64,000 nucleotides of DNA from NCBI RefSeq assembly GCF_000190535.1, contig NC_015160.1:1736001-1800000 (forward strand), in the 5' to 3' direction. The notes beneath the pieces were generated by a model. It did no database searches. It was given only the letters and a program-made list of their open reading frames with translations, and was not told the origin of the DNA. Made by a program: the position numbers and the translations under genes. Origin of the DNA: Odoribacter splanchnicus DSM 20712. GTDB lineage: Bacteria; Bacteroidota; Bacteroidia; Bacteroidales; Marinifilaceae. This document shows, one piece after another, positions 18,272-25,922 of this stretch (the first letter of the stretch is position 1; each line of letters starts with the position of its first letter).

Positions 18272-19774
18272 TTATTGAGTGATGTACTTTAATAGTTGGT
18301 TCCGGTCAATTTTGTTGCTGTTGTTTTGTGGGAAACAAGGAATGAAGTGGATGCGCCGGGGCAACATATAAGGCGGCAGATGGCTTTGCATATACCGTTC
18401 GAGGCTTTCCGTATCCTCCGCCTCCTTTTCTACGGCAAGGTGCAGTTCACAACTTCCGTCCGTAGCATAAACCGGCAATACCACAGCGTTACAGCCATGC
18501 TTGTAAAACGCTTTAACGTGGTATTCAATCTCACCCAATTCTATTCTGAAACCTTGTATCTTTACCTGCGTGTCTTTACGGCCGCAATAAATAATATCTC
18601 CGTCAGCATCAACTTGACAGAGGTCTCCGGTACGGTAATAGAGTTTTCCAAAGGGAGTCGTAACAAAACATCCGGCCGCCTTTTCGGGAGTACGCCAGTA
18701 TCCGCACATGAGTTGCGGTCCGGCAATCCACAGTTCGCCGGTCTCTCCGGCAGGAAGCTGCTTGCCCGACGGGGATGCAATCATGTAGTCCATACCCGGA
18801 AAAGGCTTCCCGATTGCCGCCATGCCGTTATGGTGTTTGGCTCCTTCAGCCGGGATTACATACGAAGTGCAGTAGATGGTGGCTTCGGTCGGTCCGTAGA
18901 GGTTGATTACCGTGGCATTGGGTATGCAAGGGCGAAATTCATCGAGCAGATTCACGTCAGTGGCTTCGGCTGTGACGATGAGATAGCGTAAGTCCGGAAA
19001 ACTGATTTCCCCGAAATAAGGACGTGATAACCGAAGTACGGAAGGTGCCACTGCCGCAAACGTAAGGCGATGGCGTTCCATAATATCCAGTACGTTCAGG
19101 TATTTCATTCCTTTCTGCGGAACAGCATAGACACATGCCCCGAGAGTGAGGGGATAAAGAAACGACACGACAGAGACATCGAATGTCAGTTCGAACATCT
19201 GAAGCATACGGTCGCTTTCGTCCAACTCCCATCCTAAAGCGCGATAAGCCTTGTAGAAAGCATTCAAGTTCCTCCTGGATATAGGAACGCCTTTGGGTTC
19301 GCCCGTACTTCCTGACGTGAAGATGATGTAAGCAGGCACGTCGGGATTAACGTCATACGTCACCACGCCGGAATGCGAGGTTTGCCGGTGTGAGGAGACG
19401 CACACCCGTCCGGCACTGATGTCAGGGGGAAGTATATCGCCGTTCTCTCCACTGTAAAGCAACAGACCGATGCCGGATTGCCGGGCTATCCGGCAGTTGC
19501 GTTCTGCCGGATAATCGGGATGCAACATGACGTATGTTTTTCCGGAAAGCAGCACCGCCAAAATGGATGCGTAGGTTTCCATACGGTTTTCAGCCGTGAT
19601 GCCGATGATGTCTTCTTTGAGATTCCTCAGCGTTTCACAAATGCTTCCTGCCAATCCAAACAATTCCTGATAGGTATAAGTCCGGTCGTCAATAACCAGT
19701 GCCGGACGCATGGCATAACGGTTCGATGCCCGGACTATAGCGGCCAGCATATCTGCATCATTTGTCTTCTTCAT
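18272..19774 (-). CDS. DltA-like amino-acid-activating AMP-dependent ligase
   Basis: A 500-residue stand-alone adenylation domain. Core motifs are visible in order: IIFTSGSTGEPKG (A3, about 151-163), NLYGPTEATIY (A5, about 288-298), YRTGDL (A7, about 377) and the C-terminal catalytic Lys in NSNKIDRNQL (A10, about 489). Length matches DltA (about 500) rather than a modular NRPS. It should activate an amino acid and load the carrier protein encoded next. D-alanine is the DltA substrate, but specificity residues cannot be read confidently here. Its start overlaps a small upstream gene by 17 nt. Confidence 0.85.
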   Translation of the reverse strand: MKKTNDADMLAAIVRASNRYAMRPALVIDDRTYTYQELFGLAGSICETLRNLKEDIIGITAENRMETYASILAVLLSGKTYVMLHPDYPAERNCRIARQSGIGLLLYSGENGDILPPDISAGRVCVSSHRQTSHSGVVTYDVNPDVPAYIIFTSGSTGEPKGVPISRRNLNAFYKAYRALGWELDESDRMLQMFELTFDVSVVSFLYPLTLGACVYAVPQKGMKYLNVLDIMERHRLTFAAVAPSVLRLSRPYFGEISFPDLRYLIVTAEATDVNLLDEFRPCIPNATVINLYGPTEATIYCTSYVIPAEGAKHHNGMAAIGKPFPGMDYMIASPSGKQLPAGETGELWIAGPQLMCGYWRTPEKAAGCFVTTPFGKLYYRTGDLCQVDADGDIIYCGRKDTQVKIQGFRIELGEIEYHVKAFYKHGCNAVVLPVYATDGSCELHLAVEKEAEDTESLERYMQSHLPPYMLPRRIHFIPCFPQNNSNKIDRNQLLKYITQ

Positions 19775-20072
19775 AATTTATATGTTCTCTGTTCATATTT
19801 TCTTGTTCCGTTTGCGGCTCATGCTGCACTGCTTTTTCTGTGGGGATACCGGGGTCGGTGCCAATCATCCACAAGAAATGGGGGAATGGCAATACCAGTT
19901 TCACAGTGTTTCCGTTTTTTGTTGTTTCTATCTTTCTTTTCAGCATAATGTAACTGTTCTCTTTTGAAAATCTGCCTTTGGGAGAATGCGTTGATGACAC
20001 CAGAAGTTCCAACAGTTTTTCAGATGACTCTTGTTCTTCTTTTATAAGTCTTAAAGAAAGCGGATTCTCCAT
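19758..20072 (-). CDS. Small hydrophilic protein of unknown function in the Dlt-like operon
   Basis: A 104-residue charged protein without signal peptide or membrane helix, and no family that I recognise. The middle (MLKRKIETTKNGNTVKLVL) could form a beta hairpin; the C-terminus is Glu-rich. Support for it being real is positional: it starts 15 bp after the upstream gene and its stop overlaps the ligase start by 17 nt, so it fills what would otherwise be a long untranslated gap in a tight operon. A later ATG within the frame (MLKRKI) could be the true start. Confidence 0.5.
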   Translation of the reverse strand: MENPLSLRLIKEEQESSEKLLELLVSSTHSPKGRFSKENSYIMLKRKIETTKNGNTVKLVLPFPHFLWMIGTDPGIPTEKAVQHEPQTEQENMNREHINYEEDK

Positions 20073-20087
20073 TTTGCACTATTGACG

Positions 20088-20666
20088 TTATTTGAAAGTA
20101 TAGCCAAAACTCAGATAAGGATACAATAGCGGGGTTTTACGCAATTCGTATTTGTCTCCAAAATTGAATGAAGGACTGACACCGGCACGGAACATAAAAC
20201 CACTTTCCCGTTGATAGCGGTATCCGATATTTAAAAAGATATAGTATCCGAAAGTATTCCGTGATTCAACTATCTGAGTAACCGGTTCGATAATGCTGAC
20301 ATTTCCCTCGCTGTTAACCCAATAAGTTTCCTTTATAGAATACAGCCCCATATTGATGCCAGTTCCGGCTTCAAACTTGCTGCGCCGTTTACCTAAAATG
20401 CAATTAAACTCCAATGGCACGGAAAAACCATGTCCTTCATTGGAATTGTAGTTCGTCCCATAAAAATAGGATATTCCGGCACGATAGCCGAAAGCTGAAC
20501 CGGGCTTTATTCTTGTGTCATAAGAAACGCCAATCATATTTGAAGCACCCAATAGTTCCAAATAAATGTTCTTGTACGTTTTATCTTTGTGCGAATTCTC
20601 AATCTCTTGCCCGAAGGCAGGAAAAGAGAGAAAGCAGATTAAAATTATTGTTACAATATTTCTCAT
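20088..20666 (-). CDS. Outer-membrane beta-barrel protein (small, 8-strand type)
   Basis: A 192-residue protein with a signal peptide (IILICFLSFPAFG, cleavage near residue 19). The mature part consists of alternating aromatic/polar strands (YLELLGASNMIGVSYD, GYRAGISYFYG, FNIGYRYQ-like segments) and ends ...LSFGYTFK, close to the aromatic C-terminus of outer-membrane barrels. The size fits an eight-stranded barrel of the OmpW/PagP scale. Its place in the Dlt-like operon suggests a link with the acylated envelope polymer, which is inference. Confidence 0.65.
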   Translation of the reverse strand: MRNIVTIILICFLSFPAFGQEIENSHKDKTYKNIYLELLGASNMIGVSYDTRIKPGSAFGYRAGISYFYGTNYNSNEGHGFSVPLEFNCILGKRRSKFEAGTGINMGLYSIKETYWVNSEGNVSIIEPVTQIVESRNTFGYYIFLNIGYRYQRESGFMFRAGVSPSFNFGDKYELRKTPLLYPYLSFGYTFK

Positions 20667-20687
20667 CCTTTTTCTTATGGTTTAAGC

Positions 20688-20840
20688 CTATTTGATAGGC
20701 TGTTTAATAGTCACTGTCACTTGTTCCGCTTTGTTGGATGGATTATAAAGCAGACTCCCGCATGAACTCATGCACATTATCCATCCGCATAGCAGAATCC
20801 ATATAGCAACAGTCGTTATTTTGCTTTTTTTCTGTTTCAT
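20688..20840 (-). CDS. Very small lipoprotein (50 residues)
   Basis: An open frame of 50 codons from ATG 20838-20840 to TAG 20688-20690. It has a basic start (MKQKKSK), a hydrophobic segment (VAIWILLCGWIMCM) and a lipobox-like SSCGSLL with candidate Cys27, leaving a mature peptide of about 24 residues. It sits 4 bp after one gene and 21 bp before the next in the same operon, so it is well supported by spacing despite its length. Function unknown; small lipoproteins of this kind can act as assembly factors for neighbouring barrels. Confidence 0.65.
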   Translation of the reverse strand: MKQKKSKITTVAIWILLCGWIMCMSSCGSLLYNPSNKAEQVTVTIKQPIK

Positions 20841-20844
20841 ATTA

Positions 20845-21672
20845 TCAATGATTAAAGAATAGACCTTTCACGATTTGCTGGAACATTCCACCAAAATCCG
20901 CGTTTATTTCGCGCCCGTTGTGCTTATACGACGGACGTATTATCGGTACTGTCCATTGCCGGTGAGCCCCATTGCCGCCATAGCTTCTCATGCCCACGTC
21001 CATTGCCCACCGCTCTGCCAAATCGAATGAGAGGTAACCGCCATAATGGTAGCCGTCTATCCTCTTCATCGGTTTTACTCCCGGAAAGTAGGTGCAATAA
21101 TAGGTGCCGAAGAGATGGAGCGATGTTTGGGGGAGGAATTGATAGGAAACATCGGTGCCGATTCCGAATGTATTGCTACTCGAACGGGGAATGCTCAGTT
21201 TATGCGCATAGAGGCACAGCCCCAATTTCCATTTCTCGTTTGGAGAATACACCGTTTTGACTTCGGCATAGTTCGATACGCCGACTCCTATGATGTTTTC
21301 CTGCCTGCCACGCCCCCAAACATCCACTTTGTTAAACCGATGGATAATCCCGCCGACATTGTATTCACCTTTATGCAGGGATGAACGGTCAACGGGAAAA
21401 CTCCGTGTGTAATCGGGACGAAAGTCCAAAAGCGTTCCGGGCATTTGGGGAATGGCATCAAAATGTGGAAACAAAAATGCCTTCTCATGTTCATAAACCG
21501 ACAGTTTGGTCGTGTCTATGCCCGTCACGGTCTGTTTTGTACGGTCAAAGGAAAGTACACGTTTTTCCTGCCCGTATGATTTTGAGCAAACAGACAACAG
21601 CAGCATGATGACAAGAGCCACACTATATGCTGTCAGATTGATGCCGCAGATTTTCAATTTTTGTTTCCACAT
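20845..21672 (-). CDS. Secreted protein of unknown function, probably outer-membrane associated
   Basis: A 275-residue protein with a long signal peptide (VALVIMLLLSVCSKSYG, cleavage near 34). The mature part is rich in Tyr, Phe and Gly with alternating beta-strands (GIGTDVSYQFLPQTSLHLFG, GYLSFDLAERWAMDVGMRS) and reads like a beta-barrel or beta-sandwich, though it does not end in an aromatic residue. I do not recognise the family. It heads the tight run of genes that continues to the Dlt-like set (gaps 4, 21, 15 bp), so it is probably the first gene of that operon. Confidence 0.6.
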   Translation of the reverse strand: MWKQKLKICGINLTAYSVALVIMLLLSVCSKSYGQEKRVLSFDRTKQTVTGIDTTKLSVYEHEKAFLFPHFDAIPQMPGTLLDFRPDYTRSFPVDRSSLHKGEYNVGGIIHRFNKVDVWGRGRQENIIGVGVSNYAEVKTVYSPNEKWKLGLCLYAHKLSIPRSSSNTFGIGTDVSYQFLPQTSLHLFGTYYCTYFPGVKPMKRIDGYHYGGYLSFDLAERWAMDVGMRSYGGNGAHRQWTVPIIRPSYKHNGREINADFGGMFQQIVKGLFFNH

Positions 21673-21732
21673 AATATATATTCAATCGCAGGATTTCGAT
21701 ATATGTTTCTTTTCGTTCCATGACTGTTGGGA

Positions 21733-21861
21733 TTATTGGCAAAACGGACTCGCCAAAAGCGAAAGAGCGATTGTCGCAATGACAACCGCCGTAATCGCCA
21801 TGTCTGTAACGAATACATCGATAGACAGCCGTTTGATCGTTTCGATAATCATCTTGCTCAT
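21733..21861 (-). CDS. Small membrane protein (42 residues)
   Basis: An open frame of 42 codons from ATG 21859-21861 (a further in-frame ATG at 21886-21888 would add nine residues). It begins MSKMIIETIKRLSIDVF and ends in one hydrophobic segment (MAITAVVIATIALSLLAS). One membrane-spanning helix with a short cytosolic amphipathic lead is the only visible feature. It lies 60 bp upstream of the secreted 275-residue gene. Coding status is not proven; the composition and helix argue for it. Confidence 0.4.
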   Translation of the reverse strand: MSKMIIETIKRLSIDVFVTDMAITAVVIATIALSLLASPFCQ

Positions 21862-22049
21862 ATTTTTTGTCGCAAAAATATCTGGCATAAAACGGCTATA
21901 CAATCAGAATCTTACCGAAACGGAGAAATCGGCTTCGCAATCGCCCGAATCCGCCTTCGAAACAATTTCGGAGGTATCCGTTCACTTGCTTCCGAACAGC
22001 CGCCTTCGCCGCCGATACGACAGGAAGATGCAGAGAATGCACGCCAGAA

Positions 22050-22475
22050 TCATTCGTTCGGAGTGGTCAGAAGTGCACTTCCCTGTGTAATATCGATACT
22101 TGTGAAAGCATCGCCGACCGTCATTCCTATACCGATTTTCCTCGGCTCCCGTCCATCGTTCTCTTTCAGGGCGATATACAATTTGTTCGGACTTTCGGAC
22201 GGCACGACGATTTCGCACCACTCGTTTTCGAACTTCATAAATCCGAAATCCTCGCCGTGAATCATCAGGTTTTCGCCCTTCGCTTCGTATTGGACGGTGG
22301 AAATCCACCAGCCTTTGTAATTTTTCATCGTCACGACGGCCGAGCCTCCCTGCGGCGGAACGGTTATTTCCCGACAGTCCGTCTTGATCGGATCCCAATC
22401 GCCGTCCTTGCGTGTACACGATACTGCCGATGCTGCGATAGCAAGTAAGTAAAAGCCGTATTTCAATAGTTTCAT
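22050..22475 (-). CDS. Lipoprotein with BACON-like beta-sandwich domain
   Basis: A 141-residue lipoprotein (signal AIAASAVSC, Cys20). The mature part has the layout of a single BACON-type domain: PPQGGSAVVTMKNYKGWWI, an EIVVPSE strand, then GMTVGDAFTSIDITQGS, where the final ITQ motif is typical. BACON domains are linkers or binding modules in secreted Bacteroidetes proteins. The start codon overlaps the stop of the upstream lipoprotein gene by 4 nt, so the two are coupled. Function beyond surface location is unknown. Confidence 0.65.
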   Translation of the reverse strand: MKLLKYGFYLLAIAASAVSCTRKDGDWDPIKTDCREITVPPQGGSAVVTMKNYKGWWISTVQYEAKGENLMIHGEDFGFMKFENEWCEIVVPSESPNKLYIALKENDGREPRKIGIGMTVGDAFTSIDITQGSALLTTPNE

Positions 22476-22735
22476 ACGTGTATATATTTTCGATTCGCGG
22501 CAATATTAGTATGAAATCTCTCTGTTTTGACTTCATTTTGACCATTATTGCCCAGTATACTATAATGCACTTCCACTTCTCCGGGAATATCATCTTTTGT
22601 GGTTATTGCAATATAATTATGCCGAAGAATAGTTGTTTTGCGTACTCCTTCCTCTAAATCAACCTTTGTACATTGGGAAAACAATATTGTAAGAAAAAGC
22701 CAAACACACAATTGTAAAGAGAAGATCTTCTTCAT
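22472..22735 (-). CDS. Small lipoprotein next to the cysteine-peptidase remnant
   Basis: An 87-residue lipoprotein with lipobox FSQC (Cys22) and a short beta-rich mature part. It starts 17 bp after the end of the cysteine-peptidase frame. In Bacteroides fragilis, C10 cysteine peptidases are accompanied by small lipoprotein inhibitors; this gene has the right place and size for such a partner, but there is no sequence motif that proves it. Alternative: an unrelated surface protein. Confidence 0.55.
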   Translation of the reverse strand: MKKIFSLQLCVWLFLTILFSQCTKVDLEEGVRKTTILRHNYIAITTKDDIPGEVEVHYSILGNNGQNEVKTERFHTNIAANRKYIHV

Positions 22736-22752
22736 TTTGTTGCATCTTTAAA

Positions 22753-23463
22753 TTAATCCCAAACCATTAACCAAGGATTCCACCAATCAACCTTTGTATA
22801 GTTGCCGCCATTCTTCTTGTCTCCTGGCACGCCTACTTTTGCGCCATTATCTATCTGAAGGAAATAATAGTTTCTCCACAACCAAGAACCAGTCTGTTTT
22901 GCACCATAAGCTAAAGTCCAATGCAATTGCCCACCAGAACCACACAATCTGATTGCGGGTTTCTTATAATGCTTTATTTGGTCATATGCAAAAAGATCAG
23001 CAAAGCACAGAGCTGGATTAATCCATATTTTCCCATTGGAAGCAATGGGCATTGTCCTCCCCATTTCTCCCGGAGTCATCGGTCTTCCGAAAAGACGCAA
23101 AGCAAAATTTAGAATACCAAACTCTCCAAATGAAGAAGCATTATTATAAAAGAAATCATATTTATCTTTGCCTTGATTTACATAAAGGATATATCCGCAA
23201 ACCCAAGGACCACAAGCACCACCTCTTCTATAAAAATGCTTTCTGTCATCATACTTATCAATCCATTTTAAACTTTTATCGGTACGACTAAAGATTCTTC
23301 TAAATAATCGTCCAAAAAGTTTACTTTCATTATTAAGTTCTTCATCGCTTGTCTCTAAGAGTTCTTGCTCATAAGCACTATATACCGTACAAGGTTGATC
23401 TTTTCCTTATCGTTCAATTCTTTAGCAAAAGAGAGAGCCTCCACGAAAGAGAGGTTTCTTCAT
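22753..23463 (-). pseudogene. Papain-like cysteine peptidase, frameshifted at its 5' end
   Basis: From 23406 down to 22753 there is an open frame of 217 codons with no ATG or GTG before residue 100 (only a late TTG at 23100). It carries a candidate catalytic Cys in GGACGPWVCGYI (codon at 23212-23214) and a candidate catalytic His in GGQLHWTLAYG (codon at 22921-22923), with Trp/Asn/Asp-rich strands at the C-terminus, the order seen in clan CA peptidases such as C10 and C39. The natural start, ATG AAG AAA at 23461-23463, is in the same frame but meets TAA codons after 13 residues. The intervening peptide (LSFVEALSFAKELNDKEK) reads in the +1 frame, so two small indels in A-runs are needed to restore it. 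Confidence 0.65.
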
Positions 23464-23499
23464 AAAAAAGGAGCCATACTCTTTAGAATACGACTCCTT
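23464..23499 (-). terminator. Rho-independent terminator
   Basis: On the minus strand GGAGTCGTATTC pairs with GAGTATGGCTCC (12 bp with G-U pairs, 4-nt loop) followed by six T. It ends the gene at 23517-24164 and lies directly before the ATG of the peptidase remnant. Confidence 0.7.
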
Positions 23500-23516
23500 C
23501 GATATCATGCATTTGG

Positions 23517-24164
23517 CTACTCTTTGTTCCTTATGGTTTCATTGTGCATTAATATGTATATACAATATAATTGACCGAATGTACGCTTAGACAAACGCAA
23601 ATCATCTGCGTTCTCAGTATCTAATGTATGTAAGCCTTGGTTATCTTCTATTATATGCTCCATGAAGCGTCGTTTTGCAATTTCCCACTTAAGGAATAGA
23701 CCATCGTCCAGAGAGGGGGGCAACCCCAACTTCTTTTCAATGTCAAAAAAGTCAATATCAACATAGATACTATCGTTTTCTCTTATACGTTCTTGAAAAC
23801 TGTGATTGTCCATAGCTATTGCTCTCTTCCTATTGTCTATTGACATATGAGGATAATGCAGAGTTATGCTATCGCCTTTTTGTAAGGAGTATAAATCGAA
23901 GTCATACCTGTCATCTAACCAATAGAACTCCACTTCATTCTTACGTAAGTTGTATCCGACGATTACAGATGTTGCAATGTATTCCTTCTCGTATTTCTTT
24001 TGTATCTCCGTCGATAAACCAACATTTACAATGTCTATCACCTTGCAAACGTCTGAGGAGTCGTTCTCAAGCAACACCTGAGATTTTGCTCTCGGAGTTA
24101 CAAAACACAAAAACAGCAAGAAGAGCACTATGCTTGCTCTATTCTCCTTCGACTGGTGTTTCAT
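23517..24164 (-). CDS. Secreted protein of unknown function
   Basis: A 215-residue protein with a signal peptide (ASIVLFLLFLCFVTPRAKS, cleavage near residue 28). The mature part begins with a predicted beta domain (ATSVIVGYNLRKNEVEFYWLDD) and continues with a charged helical half. No family recognised. It overlaps the upstream lipoprotein frame by 4 nt and is followed by a terminator, so it is the last gene of a short unit that starts at the promoter near 24960. Confidence 0.6.
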   Translation of the reverse strand: MKHQSKENRASIVLFLLFLCFVTPRAKSQVLLENDSSDVCKVIDIVNVGLSTEIQKKYEKEYIATSVIVGYNLRKNEVEFYWLDDRYDFDLYSLQKGDSITLHYPHMSIDNRKRAIAMDNHSFQERIRENDSIYVDIDFFDIEKKLGLPPSLDDGLFLKWEIAKRRFMEHIIEDNQGLHTLDTENADDLRLSKRTFGQLYCIYILMHNETIRNKE

Positions 24165-24793
24165 CCTCTAAAACTTGTAATCCTGCCTTCTGAAACCACT
24201 TCTGAATTTGGTCTAAGAATCATATAAGCTTTCATCGTCATATCTCTTGTCACAAATCCCCATTTTATTCGCCCAGTAACAGTTATGTCACATCTGTTAC
24301 TGTAAAAATAAAATGTAGAGGTCGAGTTAGGAGTCCAAGTACATGATGGATTAGAGTGAACTTTTGTACTAACTACATCCAACTCTTTTCTATTATACCA
24401 GACAATCATCTCCGTTGTTGATGTCGCGACGTGGGAACTGTGTTGCCCTCGAAGTACATATGTGAGCTTTACCCCACTCGCCCGTGTTGAAGAACTGGAC
24501 TGTTGTGAAACTTAAGATAGATCTGTCAAATTAATTGTTTCCCCTCCTGTCTTCACAAATTCAAAGAATTCCTTGGTCTTTTCGTAATCTTCCGACAGAA
24601 GAAATTTATCAACCTCTTCTTGAGAAACTCCCTCAATCTGCGTCCAACCATATTGAGCACAAAGTTGTTTCATCTTTTGCAAGTGCTCTATCTTGCTTGA
24701 TGGCATGTCCATTTCATTGCTACAAGAACTGATGGCAAATAGTGCGAACATACATACTGTCATGCATGCGAGATAAATGTAATTTCGTTTCAT
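24161..24793 (-). pseudogene. Lipoprotein gene interrupted by an in-frame TAA
   Basis: The span is one continuous frame of 211 codons with a single TAA at 24512-24514. Upstream of it: signal and lipobox (FAISSC, Cys24) and a helical region ending GGETINLTDLS. Downstream, the same frame continues without any other stop through VSQQSSSSTRASGVKLTYVLRG into a beta-rich domain with several Cys and Tyr, ending GRITSFRG. A CAA-to-TAA change would explain it. The 3' end overlaps the next gene by 4 nt, as expected if translation normally reached it. Alternatively the two pieces are separate proteins, but the second has no good start. Confidence 0.65.
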
Positions 24794-24947
24794 AATAACA
24801 AGTTTTTTAACGTCAATGCTTTTAGACTGAGAAGCTGAGTGATTATATGCTTACCTCCTTTCCTTAAAATCACAGATTGCTTCGATAATAAGTGTACGCT
24901 ATGTTTCTTTTCTCTGTAGTAGACTGACGTGTTATTCTTTTCATCTG

Positions 24948-24981
24948 CAAAGTTAGTTAGTAACAGACAAAGCCTGCAATA
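24948..24981 (-). promoter_or_regulatory. Bacteroidetes-type promoter for the lipoprotein unit
   Basis: The minus strand has TAACTTTG (24948-24955) and, 21 bp upstream, ATTG (24977-24980), close to the TTTG-n19-21-TAnnTTTG consensus. The start codon follows after about 155 nt. Confidence 0.5.
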
Positions 24982-25029
24982 CCTAAATGTTGGTATTTTT
25001 TACATCCAATATAATAACACTTCAGTGGC

Positions 25030-25911
25030 TTAACTTTCCCGATTACTGCCTCCAGCGATATCCAACAGTTCGGAAGTAATCCCTTGTTGTCTCAATTTAT
25101 TATACTCCAGCTGCAACTTACCTAATAATTTCACGGCATTATCATTAGCCATCTGCATCGCCAGAATACGGGCAGCCTGTTCGGAAGTTTTATTTTCCAT
25201 CAACAGATCGTACATCAAAGCATGCATCATCAGGGGATACAACATGGTTAATATTTGTTCACATCCGGGTTCATAAATATACCAGGTACCGAGCCGATCT
25301 GTGGTTTCTATTTTTTCTTCCGGTTCTACAATAACCGGCAAAAAAGAACGTAACCGCACGATTTGTACGCCCATACTTTTATAATGTGCATAAACAACTC
25401 CTACCTGGTCGTATTTTCCTTTCAAAAAATCTTCCATCAGTTCATCGGCCAATTCCCGGGTAGCCGCCATATAGTCTTTCTTTTCAAAAGCTTCGGGATG
25501 TCGGGCCAGGCGAATGCCCTTTATCCGTTTCACCTCAGCCAGTATTTTTTTTCCGACCGGAAAAACGGTAATTTCCCGGATACCCCGTTTCTGATAAGCC
25601 TGTACTTCCTCCACCAATTTTTTATATAAATTGATATTGAAAGCTCCGCACAATCCATCGTCGGAAGCAAAAATAACAATAGCCACCTTCTTTACCTGGC
25701 GCTTCACTGTCAATGGCGACTGAAACTCACAACCGGATTTTTCAATATGGGCATATATTTCCCATAACTTCCGGCGATAAGGCTCGGCCTGAAGTAACTT
25801 GTTCTCGGCCTTTCTCAACCGGGCAGAAGAAATCATCTTCATTGCTCCGGTAATTTTCTGAGAGGAATGGACAGAATTGATCCTTCCTTTCAGTTCACGC
25901 ATCGTTGCCAT
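25030..25911 (-). CDS. atpG: ATP synthase F1 subunit gamma
   Basis: A 293-residue central-stalk subunit. The N-terminal helix (MRELKGRINSVHSSQKITGAMKM) and the C-terminal helix (ALMYDLLMENKTSEQAARILAMQMANDNA, in part) that form the rotating coiled coil are both present, with the Rossmann-like domain between. It rotates inside the alpha3-beta3 head and couples proton flow to ATP synthesis. Last gene of the eight-gene operon, 11 bp after atpA. Confidence 0.97.
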   Translation of the reverse strand: MATMRELKGRINSVHSSQKITGAMKMISSARLRKAENKLLQAEPYRRKLWEIYAHIEKSGCEFQSPLTVKRQVKKVAIVIFASDDGLCGAFNINLYKKLVEEVQAYQKRGIREITVFPVGKKILAEVKRIKGIRLARHPEAFEKKDYMAATRELADELMEDFLKGKYDQVGVVYAHYKSMGVQIVRLRSFLPVIVEPEEKIETTDRLGTWYIYEPGCEQILTMLYPLMMHALMYDLLMENKTSEQAARILAMQMANDNAVKLLGKLQLEYNKLRQQGITSELLDIAGGSNRES

Positions 25912-25922
25912 TCTTCTCTTTT

